Shown here: piece after piece, positions 42,833-52,269 of the stretch
How the letters are laid out: each line of letters starts with the position of its first letter
Position numbering within the stretch: the stretch's first letter is position 1
DNA from: Candidatus Caenarcanales bacterium
GTDB taxonomy: Bacteria > Cyanobacteriota > Vampirovibrionia > LMEP-6097
Assembly (NCBI GenBank): GCA_022447685.1
Contig: JAKVAO010000001.1
Span: forward strand, 39,468 to 103,467
Reading direction: 5' to 3'
DNA: 64,000 nt
The notes under the pieces: generated by a model
Database searches by the model: none
Told to the model about the DNA's origin: nothing
What the model saw: the letters and a program-made list of their open reading frames with translations, nothing else
Position numbers and translations under genes: made by a program

Positions 42833-44155
42833 TTGTTTGAAGAAAAATTAAGAATTAAGGGTGGAACATCTTTACAAGGTGAGGTGAAAATCATTGGAGC
42901 GAAGAATGCAGTTTTAAAACAAATGGCTGCGGCTCTTATTTTGCCTAAGGGCAAGTCTATTATCCGCAATGTCCCAGATTTATCTGATGTAGTTGCGATG
43001 AATGAGATTTTGACTCTACTTGGAGCTGAAGTTAGCTATGAGGGCGATGTATTAGATATTGATGCTTCGAATCTTTCTAGTTCTTTTGTCCCGATTGAGC
43101 TTGCCAGAAAACTGAGAGCAAGTTTTGTTTGTTTAGGGGCTTTGGTTGCTAGATTCAAAAAAGCGCAGGTTGCATTACCTGGAGGTTGTGATTTAGGTGC
43201 TCGTAAAGTTGATCTTCACCTCAAAGGATTAAAGGCTTTGGGAGTGAAAATTAAAGAAGAACAAGGTTATATTTTCGCTGAAGCGGGTAGGTTAATCGGT
43301 ACTAAGATTTATTTAGATCTCCCAAGTAATGGTGCAACGGAAAATATTATGCTTGCAGCCTCTCTTGCTGAAGGTGAAACTATTATAGAGAATGCGGCTA
43401 GAGATCCTGAGATTTTAGATTTAGCTAATTACCTTAACTCGCTTGGTTGTAAAATTTCTGGTGCAGGTACTAGCAATATTCATATTGAGGGTGTTGAATT
43501 AGATTCTTTACATGCTTCTGACTTTAATTGTTTACCAGATAGAATTGAAGCTGCGACTTATCTTATCGCTACTGCGATGACTTCAGGTAAAGTTAAAGTT
43601 AAAGATGTTTTGGAAGAAGATTTACAGGCTCTTTTAAGTAAGCTTGAAGATGTTGGTGTTGATATTAAAATTTTCCCAACTGTAAATAACTTAGTGGATA
43701 TACTTGTCGATTCTGAATCTAAAACTTTAACTGCTACAGATGTTAAAACTATGTGGTATCCAGGTTTCTCGACGGATATCCAACCTATATTTTCAGCTTT
43801 GTTAGCTGTTTGTAAGGGAACAAGTACTGTAGTTGAAAACATCTATAATTCAAGGTTTCAACACTTAGAAGAATTGAATAAAATGGGTGCTAAGTCAGAT
43901 ATTAATGGAGAAGTCTCTGTTATTACTGGTGTTAGCAAACTTAAAGGTACTCAAGTCGAAGGGCGTGATCTTAGAGCTACAGCAGCTCTTGTGGTTGCAG
44001 CTTTAGCTGCAGAAGGTGTTTCTGAAGTTAGAGGACTTAAGCATTTAGATAGAGGTTATGAGCATATTGTTGAAAAGTTCAAAGCTTTGGGTGCTGATAT
44101 CGAGCGTATTTCTGAAAATAACTTCGAACAAGAACAGAGTCTTAATTTAGTTTAA
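42833..44155 (+). CDS. murA: UDP-N-acetylglucosamine 1-carboxyvinyltransferase
   Basis: MurA performs the first committed step of peptidoglycan synthesis, using phosphoenolpyruvate. The catalytic loop LPGGCDLGARKVDLH holds Cys119, the fosfomycin target. The start is TTG at 42833 with GAGGAAG about 9 bases upstream. The 440-residue length is typical. It ends 3 bases from the convergent unknown gene. Confidence 0.96.
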   Translation: MFEEKLRIKGGTSLQGEVKIIGAKNAVLKQMAAALILPKGKSIIRNVPDLSDVVAMNEILTLLGAEVSYEGDVLDIDASNLSSSFVPIELARKLRASFVCLGALVARFKKAQVALPGGCDLGARKVDLHLKGLKALGVKIKEEQGYIFAEAGRLIGTKIYLDLPSNGATENIMLAASLAEGETIIENAARDPEILDLANYLNSLGCKISGAGTSNIHIEGVELDSLHASDFNCLPDRIEAATYLIATAMTSGKVKVKDVLEEDLQALLSKLEDVGVDIKIFPTVNNLVDILVDSESKTLTATDVKTMWYPGFSTDIQPIFSALLAVCKGTSTVVENIYNSRFQHLEELNKMGAKSDINGEVSVITGVSKLKGTQVEGRDLRATAALVVAALAAEGVSEVRGLKHLDRGYEHIVEKFKALGADIERISENNFEQEQSLNLV

Positions 44156-44158
44156 CTT

Positions 44159-45055
44159 TTAACTAGCAAGAGCTGCTGTAAAGAAACCTTTCTTACGTAA
44201 TTTGCGCGTTTCTTTTTTTAGACCTTTTGACTTTTCAAGGTTCTTCTCGATTTGTTTTTTAAGCTTTTTGATTTCTTTTTTGCTGAGTTTAGCAGAGCTG
44301 CGTTTTTTTTTGCTGAACATAGATTTGATGATTTTAGATGTTCTGATTCTGATACTTTGGAAAACTCCGTTACCGTTATAGTCAGTATCATTCATGGCTT
44401 GAAGTACAGGGAAAAGTTTAGTTAGTTTGTCAATTGCGCTTTCTACTAATTCTTCCTTGTCTTCCATCTCTTCATCGTTGGATTTCTCATTTTCTTTTTT
44501 GTGCTCTTCTTCGCTTTTGAGAACTTTGATGGAAGCTAGAATGGAAATGGCTCTTTCTAAAAAGCCAGGAACTGGATTGTTGAAGTCATCAAGAACAGCT
44601 TTTTGATTATTAGCATTAGCAGCTAGATTGTTGATGCCATTTTGCATTAATTTAGGGTTCAAAAATGCCATAGCTAGATTGTTTCCAGGGCTGAAGGACT
44701 CCGCTCTAGCTTCACCATTAGCTACTTCGCTTGCTTTCTGGGACGCGCTCACATTATCTTGCAGTGTATTATTCTGCATGATTTGTTTAGTAATCTGATC
44801 CCTTTCTTGACCTTTATAAGACTGAGCAAAGAAGCTCCATTTCACTTCTCCAGCACCACCGTATCTGCTACCGCCTCCACGACTGATGGTTCCGCCACCG
44901 CCGCCACCACCAGCGCCTTTACGTCGCTTCTCGCGTTCGAGTTCGTCTTCTATAGCTTTTTTTCTTTCTGCCTCAGCTTGTGCACTTTTCTTAGCAGTAT
45001 CTAGGCTTTTTAAAGCCGTGCTAGTGATCACATTCTGTTTGGAGTTAGGAAGCAT
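44159..45055 (-). CDS. Hypothetical protein with polyglycine linker
   Basis: I do not recognise this 298-residue protein. A charged helix (residues 15-47, AQAEAERKKAIEDELEREKRR) is followed by a GAGGGGGGG linker (48-56). Then comes a Gln/Asn-rich middle with an ISILASIKVLKSEEEHK acidic helix and a very basic tail (KLSKKEIKKLKKQIEKN). No signal peptide or membrane segment. Upstream, TTGCTATAAT resembles a sigma-70 -10 region. The low-complexity build suggests a structural or surface-apparatus-related role, but nothing certain can be said. Confidence 0.65.
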   Translation of the reverse strand: MLPNSKQNVITSTALKSLDTAKKSAQAEAERKKAIEDELEREKRRKGAGGGGGGGTISRGGGSRYGGAGEVKWSFFAQSYKGQERDQITKQIMQNNTLQDNVSASQKASEVANGEARAESFSPGNNLAMAFLNPKLMQNGINNLAANANNQKAVLDDFNNPVPGFLERAISILASIKVLKSEEEHKKENEKSNDEEMEDKEELVESAIDKLTKLFPVLQAMNDTDYNGNGVFQSIRIRTSKIIKSMFSKKKRSSAKLSKKEIKKLKKQIEKNLEKSKGLKKETRKLRKKGFFTAALAS

Positions 45056-45183
45056 TGATCTCCTTCGATTACTGCTTGATAATTAACTTTTCTTTAATTA
45101 TAGCAAAATAGCTCTCTATAATCCAGTATTTGCAGTTGTGATCTCGATATAAGTTGATTTAATAGTTTTTAAAATTAAAACTT

Positions 45184-45879
45184 TTAGAACCATTTACCAA
45201 AAGTGTTATCCCAGAAATTATTCCATATTTCGCCTAAGTTTGGTATGTTTGACTCTTGTCTAGGTTCTGGTTGATTTGGATCAGGTAAAGGTGGATAAAC
45301 ATCTGGCTTTGCATCTACAGCCTTCTGGTAATTCTCCATAAATTCTTCTCTTGATACTACTTCGTAGTCTCTTCCCTTTAGTACGTGATAACCTGGAGTT
45401 TCTACTGCTTTATCGACATTTATTCTTTTCAAAAATACTACTTCGCCTTTCTCAATTTCAGAACCATTTTTAGGTGAAGGCTTTGTATCTCTACTGTATG
45501 GGTTCTTTATTTCTCCCTCTTTAGATATAACCATAACTTCGTATAGACCATGTCCGTCATTCATAAAATTCTCAACTAGTAAATCTGTTTTGAATTTTTC
45601 TTCTCCTTCATTAAGCAGAGAGTTAAAACCTTCACCGTATGGACCAATGTTAAACCTATGACCAACTTCCCTTTTGGATTCAGGAACTGCCATATCTTCA
45701 AATCCTGGTAAAGGAAAATTAGTTTCATCAACTTGAGCATAAGTAAATGGATCAACTGGAGTTACTTCTTTAGACTCGGTACTTTCAGGGCTTTTTACAG
45801 TCGTTGGATTGATGTTCCTCAAATAATCAGCCCTAGGCTCTGTAGCTTTTGAATCTAAATTTATAATATTTTTTACCAT
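45184..45879 (-). CDS. Hypothetical soluble protein (231 aa)
   Basis: Not recognised. It is hydrophilic and Pro/Glu/Asn rich with no signal or membrane helix. A central region (GLYEVMVISKEGEIKNPYS through GEVVFLKRINVDKA) looks like a beta-rich fold, and the C-terminus is Pro-rich then aromatic (WNNFWDNTFGKWF). It is upstream of the polyglycine protein with a 128-base gap and its own AAGGTAAG ribosome binding site. Confidence 0.6.
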   Translation of the reverse strand: MVKNIINLDSKATEPRADYLRNINPTTVKSPESTESKEVTPVDPFTYAQVDETNFPLPGFEDMAVPESKREVGHRFNIGPYGEGFNSLLNEGEEKFKTDLLVENFMNDGHGLYEVMVISKEGEIKNPYSRDTKPSPKNGSEIEKGEVVFLKRINVDKAVETPGYHVLKGRDYEVVSREEFMENYQKAVDAKPDVYPPLPDPNQPEPRQESNIPNLGEIWNNFWDNTFGKWF

Positions 45880-45956
45880 AGTCTTACCTTTATAAGTACA
45901 AAGAATCAGGGGGGGGATTATTTTGATAGTGTTTCTAGTTTGTTATTAATTCGGTA

Positions 45957-47354
45957 TTAAAGTGACTTAGAGAAAATTTTGTGAGCTGACCTTTGCTTCA
46001 AATGATAATCAAAACAGCTTGATATATTGCGTATAAAAAATCTACCAAGCTCAGTTACCTTGAGATGAAATTCATTTTCTTTTTCAGAGATAATGACGAG
46101 ATTATTGCTTTCAAAATTACGTAATTCCTCCAATTCTTGGCTGTATTTTAATTTATTGATAATGCTCTCACAATGACACATAATTTCTTTGATAATTTCG
46201 CGCCTTTCATTGTCAGATTCAGTAGATATATAGAATTTATCAGCATTAGTCGCTGCTGGACTATAGTAGCTGGCAAGTTTTTTAGGGTTTTGTTTGTAAG
46301 TACCTTGAACCGAGGATATCGCAGTCACACCAAGTCCAAACAAATCACAGCCATCGTGTGTTGTGTAGCCTTGAAAATTTCTATAGAGCTTATTTTGTCT
46401 TTGAGCTTTGCTAAGTTCATCCTCGGGCTTTGCAAAGTGATCTATGCCAATGAATTCATAGCCTGCTGCCGTGAATTGTTGAACGGCTTCATCAAAGATT
46501 TCACATTTTTTGCTTTGGCTGGGTAAGCTTAATTCGTCAATGTATTTCTTTTGGAACGGGAAAAACTCTGGGATATGAGCGTAATTGAACAAGGCAATTC
46601 TCTCTGGGGCAATCTTTTTAACCATTTCAATGGTTTCGTTAAAGCTATTTATGTCTTGGTGTGGAAGCCCATAAATTAAATCAAAATTGATACTCTTGAA
46701 ACCAACCAGGCGAGCTTGTTTTACTAGCTCTGACACGGATTCAAAACTCTGTTTTCTGTTAATGGCTTCTTGGGTTTCTTCGTTAAAATCTTGAATTCCC
46801 ATGCTCAAACGATTAAAACCAAGTTTATGAAGCGTTTCAAGATGTTCATTACTGGTAACTCTTGGGTCAATCTCTATCGAGTATTCATGCCCAGATTCTT
46901 TTTCTTCTGAGATTTCATAGAGGTTGAAATATTTTTTGATGTGCTCATAGATTTCTGTAATCTGTTCAGGGCTTAGATAAGTTGGAGTTCCACCACCCCA
47001 AGCCATTTGCACAACGTGCCTAGATTTGTCTATTTTCGAGCCGTAGAATTTGATCTCTTGTTTAAGGTAATTGATATAGTCTTGGCTTATTTCTTTTTTC
47101 TTGCTGATGATTACATTGCAAGCACAGTAATAGCATTGGCTTTCACAGAAAGGTATGTGTAAGTATAAAGAATAGTCTTTCTGGCTTTGGTTGGATTTCT
47201 CTATCGCTTCAAAAAAAAGTTCTGGCTTATAATCGTGCTTCCACTCAGGAGCAGTGGGATAGCTAGTGTATCTAGGCACCGAAACGCCATAGTTCTTGAT
47301 TAATTCCTGAAATTCAGGAGAGGAAGTGCGGGATACTTGAACTGAACTACTCAT
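45957..47354 (-). CDS. hemN: Oxygen-independent coproporphyrinogen III oxidase
   Basis: HemN is a radical SAM enzyme that decarboxylates coproporphyrinogen III in haem synthesis without oxygen. The cluster motif is CESQCYYC (Cys70, Cys74, Cys77), preceded by LYLHIPF. GGGTPTYLSPEQI and the glycine-rich GHEYSIEIDPR follow. Length (465 aa) and the N-terminal PRYTSYPTAPEW match true HemN and not HemW. It supplies haem for the cytochromes in this window. Confidence 0.95.
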   Translation of the reverse strand: MSSSVQVSRTSSPEFQELIKNYGVSVPRYTSYPTAPEWKHDYKPELFFEAIEKSNQSQKDYSLYLHIPFCESQCYYCACNVIISKKKEISQDYINYLKQEIKFYGSKIDKSRHVVQMAWGGGTPTYLSPEQITEIYEHIKKYFNLYEISEEKESGHEYSIEIDPRVTSNEHLETLHKLGFNRLSMGIQDFNEETQEAINRKQSFESVSELVKQARLVGFKSINFDLIYGLPHQDINSFNETIEMVKKIAPERIALFNYAHIPEFFPFQKKYIDELSLPSQSKKCEIFDEAVQQFTAAGYEFIGIDHFAKPEDELSKAQRQNKLYRNFQGYTTHDGCDLFGLGVTAISSVQGTYKQNPKKLASYYSPAATNADKFYISTESDNERREIIKEIMCHCESIINKLKYSQELEELRNFESNNLVIISEKENEFHLKVTELGRFFIRNISSCFDYHLKQRSAHKIFSKSL

Positions 47355-47469
47355 AGTTGTACTAAAAATTATAACTATTAACCGTGACCTTAAATTATTT
47401 TAACATTCTACCTTGACGAGTATGTTAATATTGTAATTTGTCTAAATCGCAAAGATTTGGGATTATTTT

Positions 47470-47739
47470 ATGGCAGTTACTAAAGAAAGAAAATTAGAAA
47501 TAATTAAAAAGTTCGGTGAAAACGAAGGCGATTCTGGGAAAGATGCTGTTCAGGTTGCTCTTTTAACCGAGAGAATTATTGGTTTAACTGAGCATCTTAA
47601 AGCTAATAAGAAAGATTACTCTACGAAAAGAGGTCTTTTGAAGCTTGTTGGTAGAAGAAGAAAACTTTTATCATATATCGAAAAGAAAGATGTTCAAAGA
47701 TACCGTGAACTTGTTGCTGAGCTTGGTCTACGTAAATAA
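47470..47739 (+). CDS. rpsO: 30S ribosomal protein S15
   Basis: S15 binds the central domain of 16S rRNA. The 89-residue protein has the signature LTERIIGLTEHLKANKKDYSTKRGLLKLVGRRRKLLSYI. It precedes pnp, the same order as in many bacteria. Confidence 0.98.
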   Translation: MAVTKERKLEIIKKFGENEGDSGKDAVQVALLTERIIGLTEHLKANKKDYSTKRGLLKLVGRRRKLLSYIEKKDVQRYRELVAELGLRK

Positions 47740-47785
47740 ATTAACGTTAGCGCCAATTTGGGTTATGATAGAAATATAAGATTTT

Positions 47786-47812
47786 TGGGGATCTATGGGG
47801 TCCCCGTTTTTA
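47786..47812 (+). terminator. Hairpin between rpsO and pnp
   Basis: GGGGA (47787-47791) can pair with TCCCC (47801-47805), followed by GTTTTTAT. An alternative perfect GGGGTCCCC palindrome overlaps. It resembles the leaky terminator/processing site found between rpsO and pnp elsewhere and probably attenuates pnp transcription. Confidence 0.6.
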
Positions 47813-47838
47813 TGTATATAGGAAGAAAAGGATAATTA

Positions 47839-49998
47839 ATGTTTAACGAGAAGAAGAAACAATTTACGATAGCCGGGAAAAAAATAGAGGTATCGACTGG
47901 AAAATTAGCTAGGCAAGCAACTGGTGCTGTTCAAATTAAGTGTGGAGATACTATTTTACTTGTAACAGTTACAAAGTCAGAAAAAGTGAAGAAAGAGCTT
48001 GACTATTTCCCGTTAATGGTTGATTTCGAAGAAAAGATTTATTCAGTAGGAAGAATTCCTGGTGGTTATAACAGAAGAGAAGGTAAAGCTAGTGATAAGG
48101 CTGTATTGATTTCTAGATTGATTGACAGACCAATCAGACCACTATTCCCTAGTACTTACAGAAATGAAGTGCAAGTCAATGCAATGACATTGAGTACTGA
48201 TCAGACTTTCCCACCTGATACTTTAGCTATGCTAGGTGTTGGTTTTGCTTTAGAGATTTCAGGTTTGCCTGTGGCTGGCCCTGTAGGTGCAGTAAGAGTT
48301 GGGCTTGATGAGAATAGTGAATTCCTTATTAACCCATCTGAGAATGAAGTTTTAAGCTCTGACTTGGATTTAGTTATCGCTGGTACTGAAGATTCAGTAA
48401 TGATGGTTGAAGCTGGTGCTAATTTCGTTGATGATGAGAAAGTTGTTGATGCTATTGAATATGGTCATGGTTTCATCAAAGAGCAAGTTAAGTATATTAA
48501 AGAGTTTGCAGCTGAACTTAATGTTGTAAAAGAAGAATATGAAGCTCCTGAAGCTAACCCTAAGCTTGTTGAAATCATTGCTAGTAATGCTTCTGAAGAC
48601 CTTAAAGCTTCAATGCAAAACACAACTAAAGCATCTAGAAGAGAGTGGCTTGCTAAAGCTCAAGAGAAAGTTGATGCAGCAATCGATGCACTTCCTGAAG
48701 ATGATGATTTACACGAGTATTTATTGGATAATCCATACGCTATGGGTAATGAGATGAAGTCTTTAGAAAAGAAAATTCTTAGAAAGCAAATCTCTGAAAC
48801 TGGTGTGAGAGCAGATGGTAGAGTTGTTGACCAAGTAAGACCTTTGGATATAGAAGTAGGTAATATACCCAATGTCCATGGCGACGGACTTTTCACGAGG
48901 GGAAATACTCAAGTTCTTTCATTACTAATTCTTGCTTCTGAGAAACTCGCAAGGTTCTTGGACGGTATCGATTCCCAAACAGAAAAGCACTTTATGCATA
49001 ACTATAACTTCCCAGGATGGTCTGTTGGTGAGCCTAAGCCTAATAGAGGCCCTGGAAGAAGAGAAATTGGTCACGGTGCCTTAGCAGAAAGGGCGATTGA
49101 ACCTAGTTTACCTAGCAGAGAGGAGTTTCCTTATGCTATGAGAATAGTTTCCGAAGTTCTTGAATCCAGTGGTTCTACTTCTATGGGTGCTACTTGTGGA
49201 AGTTCTCTTGCTCTTCTAGATGCTGGTGTTCCAGTTAAGTCTCCAGTTTCTGGTATCGCAATGGGACTTATCAAAGAAGAAACGAATACTACAGTTCTTT
49301 CTGATATTCATGAATTAGAGGATTTCCTTGGAGACATGGATTTTAAAGTTGCAGGTAATGATTCCGGTATTACTGCTCTTCAGATGGATATTAAGATCAA
49401 AGGTATTTCAATTGAAATTCTTAGACAGGCAATTAGACAAGCTAAGGCTGGAAGAGTTCATATTCTTAAGGCTATGACTGATGTAATTGCTGCTCCTAGA
49501 AATGAACTTAGAGCTAATAGTCCAAGAATAGATGTTGTGAAAATATCTCCAGACAAGATTGGTGCCGTTATCGGACCTTCTGGTAAGAACATTAAGTGGA
49601 TTACCGAAGAAACTAATTGTGAGATCAACATCTCTGATGAAGGTAATGTCGCTATCTACTCATCTAACCAGGATGAATCTGACTTAGCTAAGAAATACGT
49701 TCTTGCTATTGCTGAAGGAGTTAAGCAAGGCGATGTCTGGGATGGTGAAGTTGTTAAAGTTCTTGACGGTGTTGGCGTAATTGTTGAACTTATTCCTGGA
49801 GTTTCAGGTTTAGTTCACATTTCTCAGATTGCTCACGAAAAAGTTGACAAAGTTGATAAGTATTTCAAAGTTGGAGATAAGACTAGAGTACTTGTTCAAG
49901 GTATGGACTTCAAAGGTAGAGTATCTCTTTCTGTTAAAGCTTTAATTGATGGTGGAGACAAAGAAAAAGAGAAGAAAGAAGAAGCTCCAGCGGCCTAG
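47839..49998 (+). CDS. pnp: Polyribonucleotide nucleotidyltransferase (PNPase)
   Basis: PNPase degrades RNA 3' to 5' phosphorolytically and can add tails. Two RNase PH domains are present (DRPIRPLFP; LASEKLARFLDGID with GSTSMGATCGSSLALLDAGV). They are followed by a KH domain (DKIGAVIGPSGKNIKWI) and an S1 domain (GDVWDGEVVKVLDGVGVIVEL). Length is 719. AAAGGATAATT precedes the ATG. A strong terminator follows. Confidence 0.98.
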   Translation: MFNEKKKQFTIAGKKIEVSTGKLARQATGAVQIKCGDTILLVTVTKSEKVKKELDYFPLMVDFEEKIYSVGRIPGGYNRREGKASDKAVLISRLIDRPIRPLFPSTYRNEVQVNAMTLSTDQTFPPDTLAMLGVGFALEISGLPVAGPVGAVRVGLDENSEFLINPSENEVLSSDLDLVIAGTEDSVMMVEAGANFVDDEKVVDAIEYGHGFIKEQVKYIKEFAAELNVVKEEYEAPEANPKLVEIIASNASEDLKASMQNTTKASRREWLAKAQEKVDAAIDALPEDDDLHEYLLDNPYAMGNEMKSLEKKILRKQISETGVRADGRVVDQVRPLDIEVGNIPNVHGDGLFTRGNTQVLSLLILASEKLARFLDGIDSQTEKHFMHNYNFPGWSVGEPKPNRGPGRREIGHGALAERAIEPSLPSREEFPYAMRIVSEVLESSGSTSMGATCGSSLALLDAGVPVKSPVSGIAMGLIKEETNTTVLSDIHELEDFLGDMDFKVAGNDSGITALQMDIKIKGISIEILRQAIRQAKAGRVHILKAMTDVIAAPRNELRANSPRIDVVKISPDKIGAVIGPSGKNIKWITEETNCEINISDEGNVAIYSSNQDESDLAKKYVLAIAEGVKQGDVWDGEVVKVLDGVGVIVELIPGVSGLVHISQIAHEKVDKVDKYFKVGDKTRVLVQGMDFKGRVSLSVKALIDGGDKEKEKKEEAPAA

Positions 49999-50020
49999 TT
50001 TCTTTTATAGAAATAATTTA

Positions 50021-50050
50021 AAAAGACAGCCTCTAGGGGCTGTCTTTTTT
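50021..50050 (+). terminator. Rho-independent terminator of pnp
   Basis: AAAGACAGCC-TCTA-GGGGCTGTCTTTTTTTT forms a stem of about 9 bp with a long T-run. It ends the rpsO-pnp transcript. Confidence 0.93.
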
Positions 50051-50196
50051 TTGTTCTTACTCGCTTACTTAAGTTCTTGTTCATTTGATCCCTTGTCAAA
50101 AAATTTTTTTTTTGATACTTTGTACTAACAAGATTCAATATTTCATGTTTTGTGTGTGAATGATCAAGATTTTCTAAAAAGATAGGAGAGATAAAT

Positions 50197-50565
50197 ATGG
50201 TAAGTACAAGAATGATAGAGGCTACTAGAAATACGCAAGAGGCGTACCTTCAAGCAAGTCAAAAACGTACTAATTTTGCAAATCCAGAACTTGCAAAAAG
50301 GATTGAAAATACAGGCAAGTTAGATAAGGAAGAATCTCTAAATTTAGCTAATAAAATTACAGGAGCAGCTTTAAGCCTAGGTTATTTAAGTGATGATGGC
50401 AATAGCTCAACAGGCAATAAATTCACATCAGAAGAAATCTTGTCGGCAATGGAGGCGGCTGGTTATGATATTTCTGGAAATAAAAATGCCTGGCTTCAAG
50501 AAACAGCAGCTCAAGCTATTGACTTGGATCCCTCTGCTTACATGACTGCTCAACAACAGTTGTAA
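50197..50565 (+). CDS. Small hypothetical protein (122 aa)
   Basis: Not recognised. It is polar, rich in Ala, Gln, Asn and Ser, with a middle region (LANKITGAALSLGYLSDDGNS ... EEILSAMEAAGYDISGNK) that could be a helical pair with an EF-hand-like acidic loop. No signal peptide. The start has GATAGGAGAG 8 bases upstream. It stands alone between two terminators. Confidence 0.6.
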   Translation: MVSTRMIEATRNTQEAYLQASQKRTNFANPELAKRIENTGKLDKEESLNLANKITGAALSLGYLSDDGNSSTGNKFTSEEILSAMEAAGYDISGNKNAWLQETAAQAIDLDPSAYMTAQQQL

Positions 50566-50586
50566 AATTAAAATACCCCTAAAAAC

Positions 50587-50616
50587 AAAAAAAGGAGCTT
50601 AATGCTCCATTTTTTG
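50587..50616. terminator. Bidirectional terminator
   Basis: AAAAAAGGAGC-TTAAT-GCTCCATTTTTT has a 5-bp GC core with A/T-runs on both sides, so it can stop the small + gene and the 5S rRNA transcript on the minus strand. Confidence 0.85.
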
Positions 50617-50629
50617 TTTAAATAAAAAA

Positions 50630-50745
50630 CCTAGCGGTTAACTATCTTCCCAGGTCGTCTCCAACCAAGTATTGTCGCCGCAATCTGCCTTAACGATCGT
50701 GTTCGGGATGGGAACGGGTGTTTTACAGACGCTTCAAACGCTAGG
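50630..50745 (-). rRNA. rrf: 5S ribosomal RNA
   Basis: Read on the minus strand, the 116-base segment begins CCTAGCGTTT and ends AACCGCTAGG, forming the closing helix. Inside are the conserved CCCGAACACG and CCATCCCGAA-type loop B/C sequences and the loop E/D region. It is flanked by the bidirectional terminator downstream. No 16S, 23S or tRNA gene is adjacent: murG lies upstream on the same strand. Confidence 0.93.
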
Positions 50746-50824
50746 TTTATAATCTTAGCAATCGAGCTAGGACTTAGCAAGGGGTAATGAGTTAATTTAT
50801 TTTTTCTTTATTATCTGTTGTGCC

Positions 50825-52108
50825 CTAATCATTTGCTGTTTCTTCAGCGGCTGCTTCAGAGTCAGACATGAATTTGAGTAAACCTAGTATTTCCTTGCTG
50901 GCAAGTGGCTTTGCGAATCTTCGGAGCTTTTTCTTCATGGCAACTAGCAGATCAGTATCTTTGGCAAGCAGGATTATTAAGTCAAATAAATCTAAATAGC
51001 GTTTTTGAGTGTTTTCTTGGTCTTGCTTGATAACAAAAGCACAATCGTAGTTAGAAAGAGCCACAGCGTTTCTCATTTGATGATTATTGGCTGCCCAAGG
51101 TAGCGGGAAGAAAATAGGAATACACTGGACCATAACCATTTCTGAACAAGTCATAGCTCCAGCTCTACATATCGCAACGTCTGCATCTTTACATAGATCT
51201 GCCATATCGTGAGAATATGGCATTACTTTGTAGTTTTTGTACTTCTTAGCATCACCATCTAAATAATAGTCGACATGCTCTTTGTATAAGTTATTACCTG
51301 TTATGTGAGTAATCTTGATTCTTTTACCAAATACTTCTATCCTGTCATTCAATTCAGTGAAGTGTTTCAAAAGATAACCAACGCAATCGTTTATGAATTG
51401 TGAACCTTGGCTACCACCAGAGATAATCACTCTTAGACAGTGTTCATCGATAAGTTTTAAACGGTCTGCTTTTTTTTGTAAGTTTTCAGCAAAATTACTT
51501 CTTTCAAGTTCTCCCATGAACATTTTTTCTTTTGGTTTGTTTTTCTTGAATAGGTTTCTAGGGTCTAGTTCATCATAAACTCTTACGAAGCTGTGGGAAA
51601 CAGGATTTCCAGTGTATTTGTATTTTTTGTTGAGAGCAAGCTTCATAGGAAAGCCCAAGGTAACTTTACTCGCAAAGCGTCTGAAAATTTTGTTCACTAA
51701 ACCAAAGTTTGAATCTAAATTGTGGATTAAAAACTTGGTGTTGGTGGCCAGGCAGGCGCAAAAAACAGGAGCTGCAACATAGCCTCCAGTCCCCATGACT
51801 ACGTCGATTTTATTTTGTTTGATATATTTTACTGATCGTCTATAAGCTTTGTGGAAAATACCTAACCACTTGATTAATTCAGCCCAAGTCGAGTTTTTCC
51901 TAGGCATTTTAGGAGCTTCTATCCCCAAAAACTGGATATAGTCAAATCTTTGTACTAAATCCTCTTCGAGTTTGCCAGTATTGCCTATATAGTACATCGC
52001 CTTAAGCGTTGAGTCTGTAAATTTATTTTCGTAGTTTATTAGCTCAGCGATGGCAAGGCAAGGATATATATGTCCTCCTGTTCCACCACCTGTAAATGCG
52101 ATATGCAT
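50825..52108 (-). CDS. murG: UDP-GlcNAc:undecaprenyl-PP-MurNAc-pentapeptide transferase
   Basis: MurG makes lipid II at the cytoplasmic face of the membrane. The start HIAFTGGGTGGHIYPCLAIAE is diagnostic, with MGTGGYVAAPV, IISGGSQGSQFIND and CRAGAMTCSEM further on. At 427 residues it exceeds the usual 350-370, mainly by an insertion near residues 190-215 (FKKNKPKEKMFMGELERS) and a longer C-terminus. It is monocistronic. Confidence 0.95.
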   Translation of the reverse strand: MHIAFTGGGTGGHIYPCLAIAELINYENKFTDSTLKAMYYIGNTGKLEEDLVQRFDYIQFLGIEAPKMPRKNSTWAELIKWLGIFHKAYRRSVKYIKQNKIDVVMGTGGYVAAPVFCACLATNTKFLIHNLDSNFGLVNKIFRRFASKVTLGFPMKLALNKKYKYTGNPVSHSFVRVYDELDPRNLFKKNKPKEKMFMGELERSNFAENLQKKADRLKLIDEHCLRVIISGGSQGSQFINDCVGYLLKHFTELNDRIEVFGKRIKITHITGNNLYKEHVDYYLDGDAKKYKNYKVMPYSHDMADLCKDADVAICRAGAMTCSEMVMVQCIPIFFPLPWAANNHQMRNAVALSNYDCAFVIKQDQENTQKRYLDLFDLIILLAKDTDLLVAMKKKLRRFAKPLASKEILGLLKFMSDSEAAAEETAND

Positions 52109-52269
52109 AGCTTCCTTCTTATAAACTTGAGCTTTTTACTTTTTACCCCAAAAATACTCTTCTAATGACATGATAACAGTAAATTTTTTTTGTTTAACAA
52201 TAAACGGCGCTAAACATGAGATAATTTAGTAAGATTGAAGCAAAGCTTTATTCAAAATAATCTCCCGTT

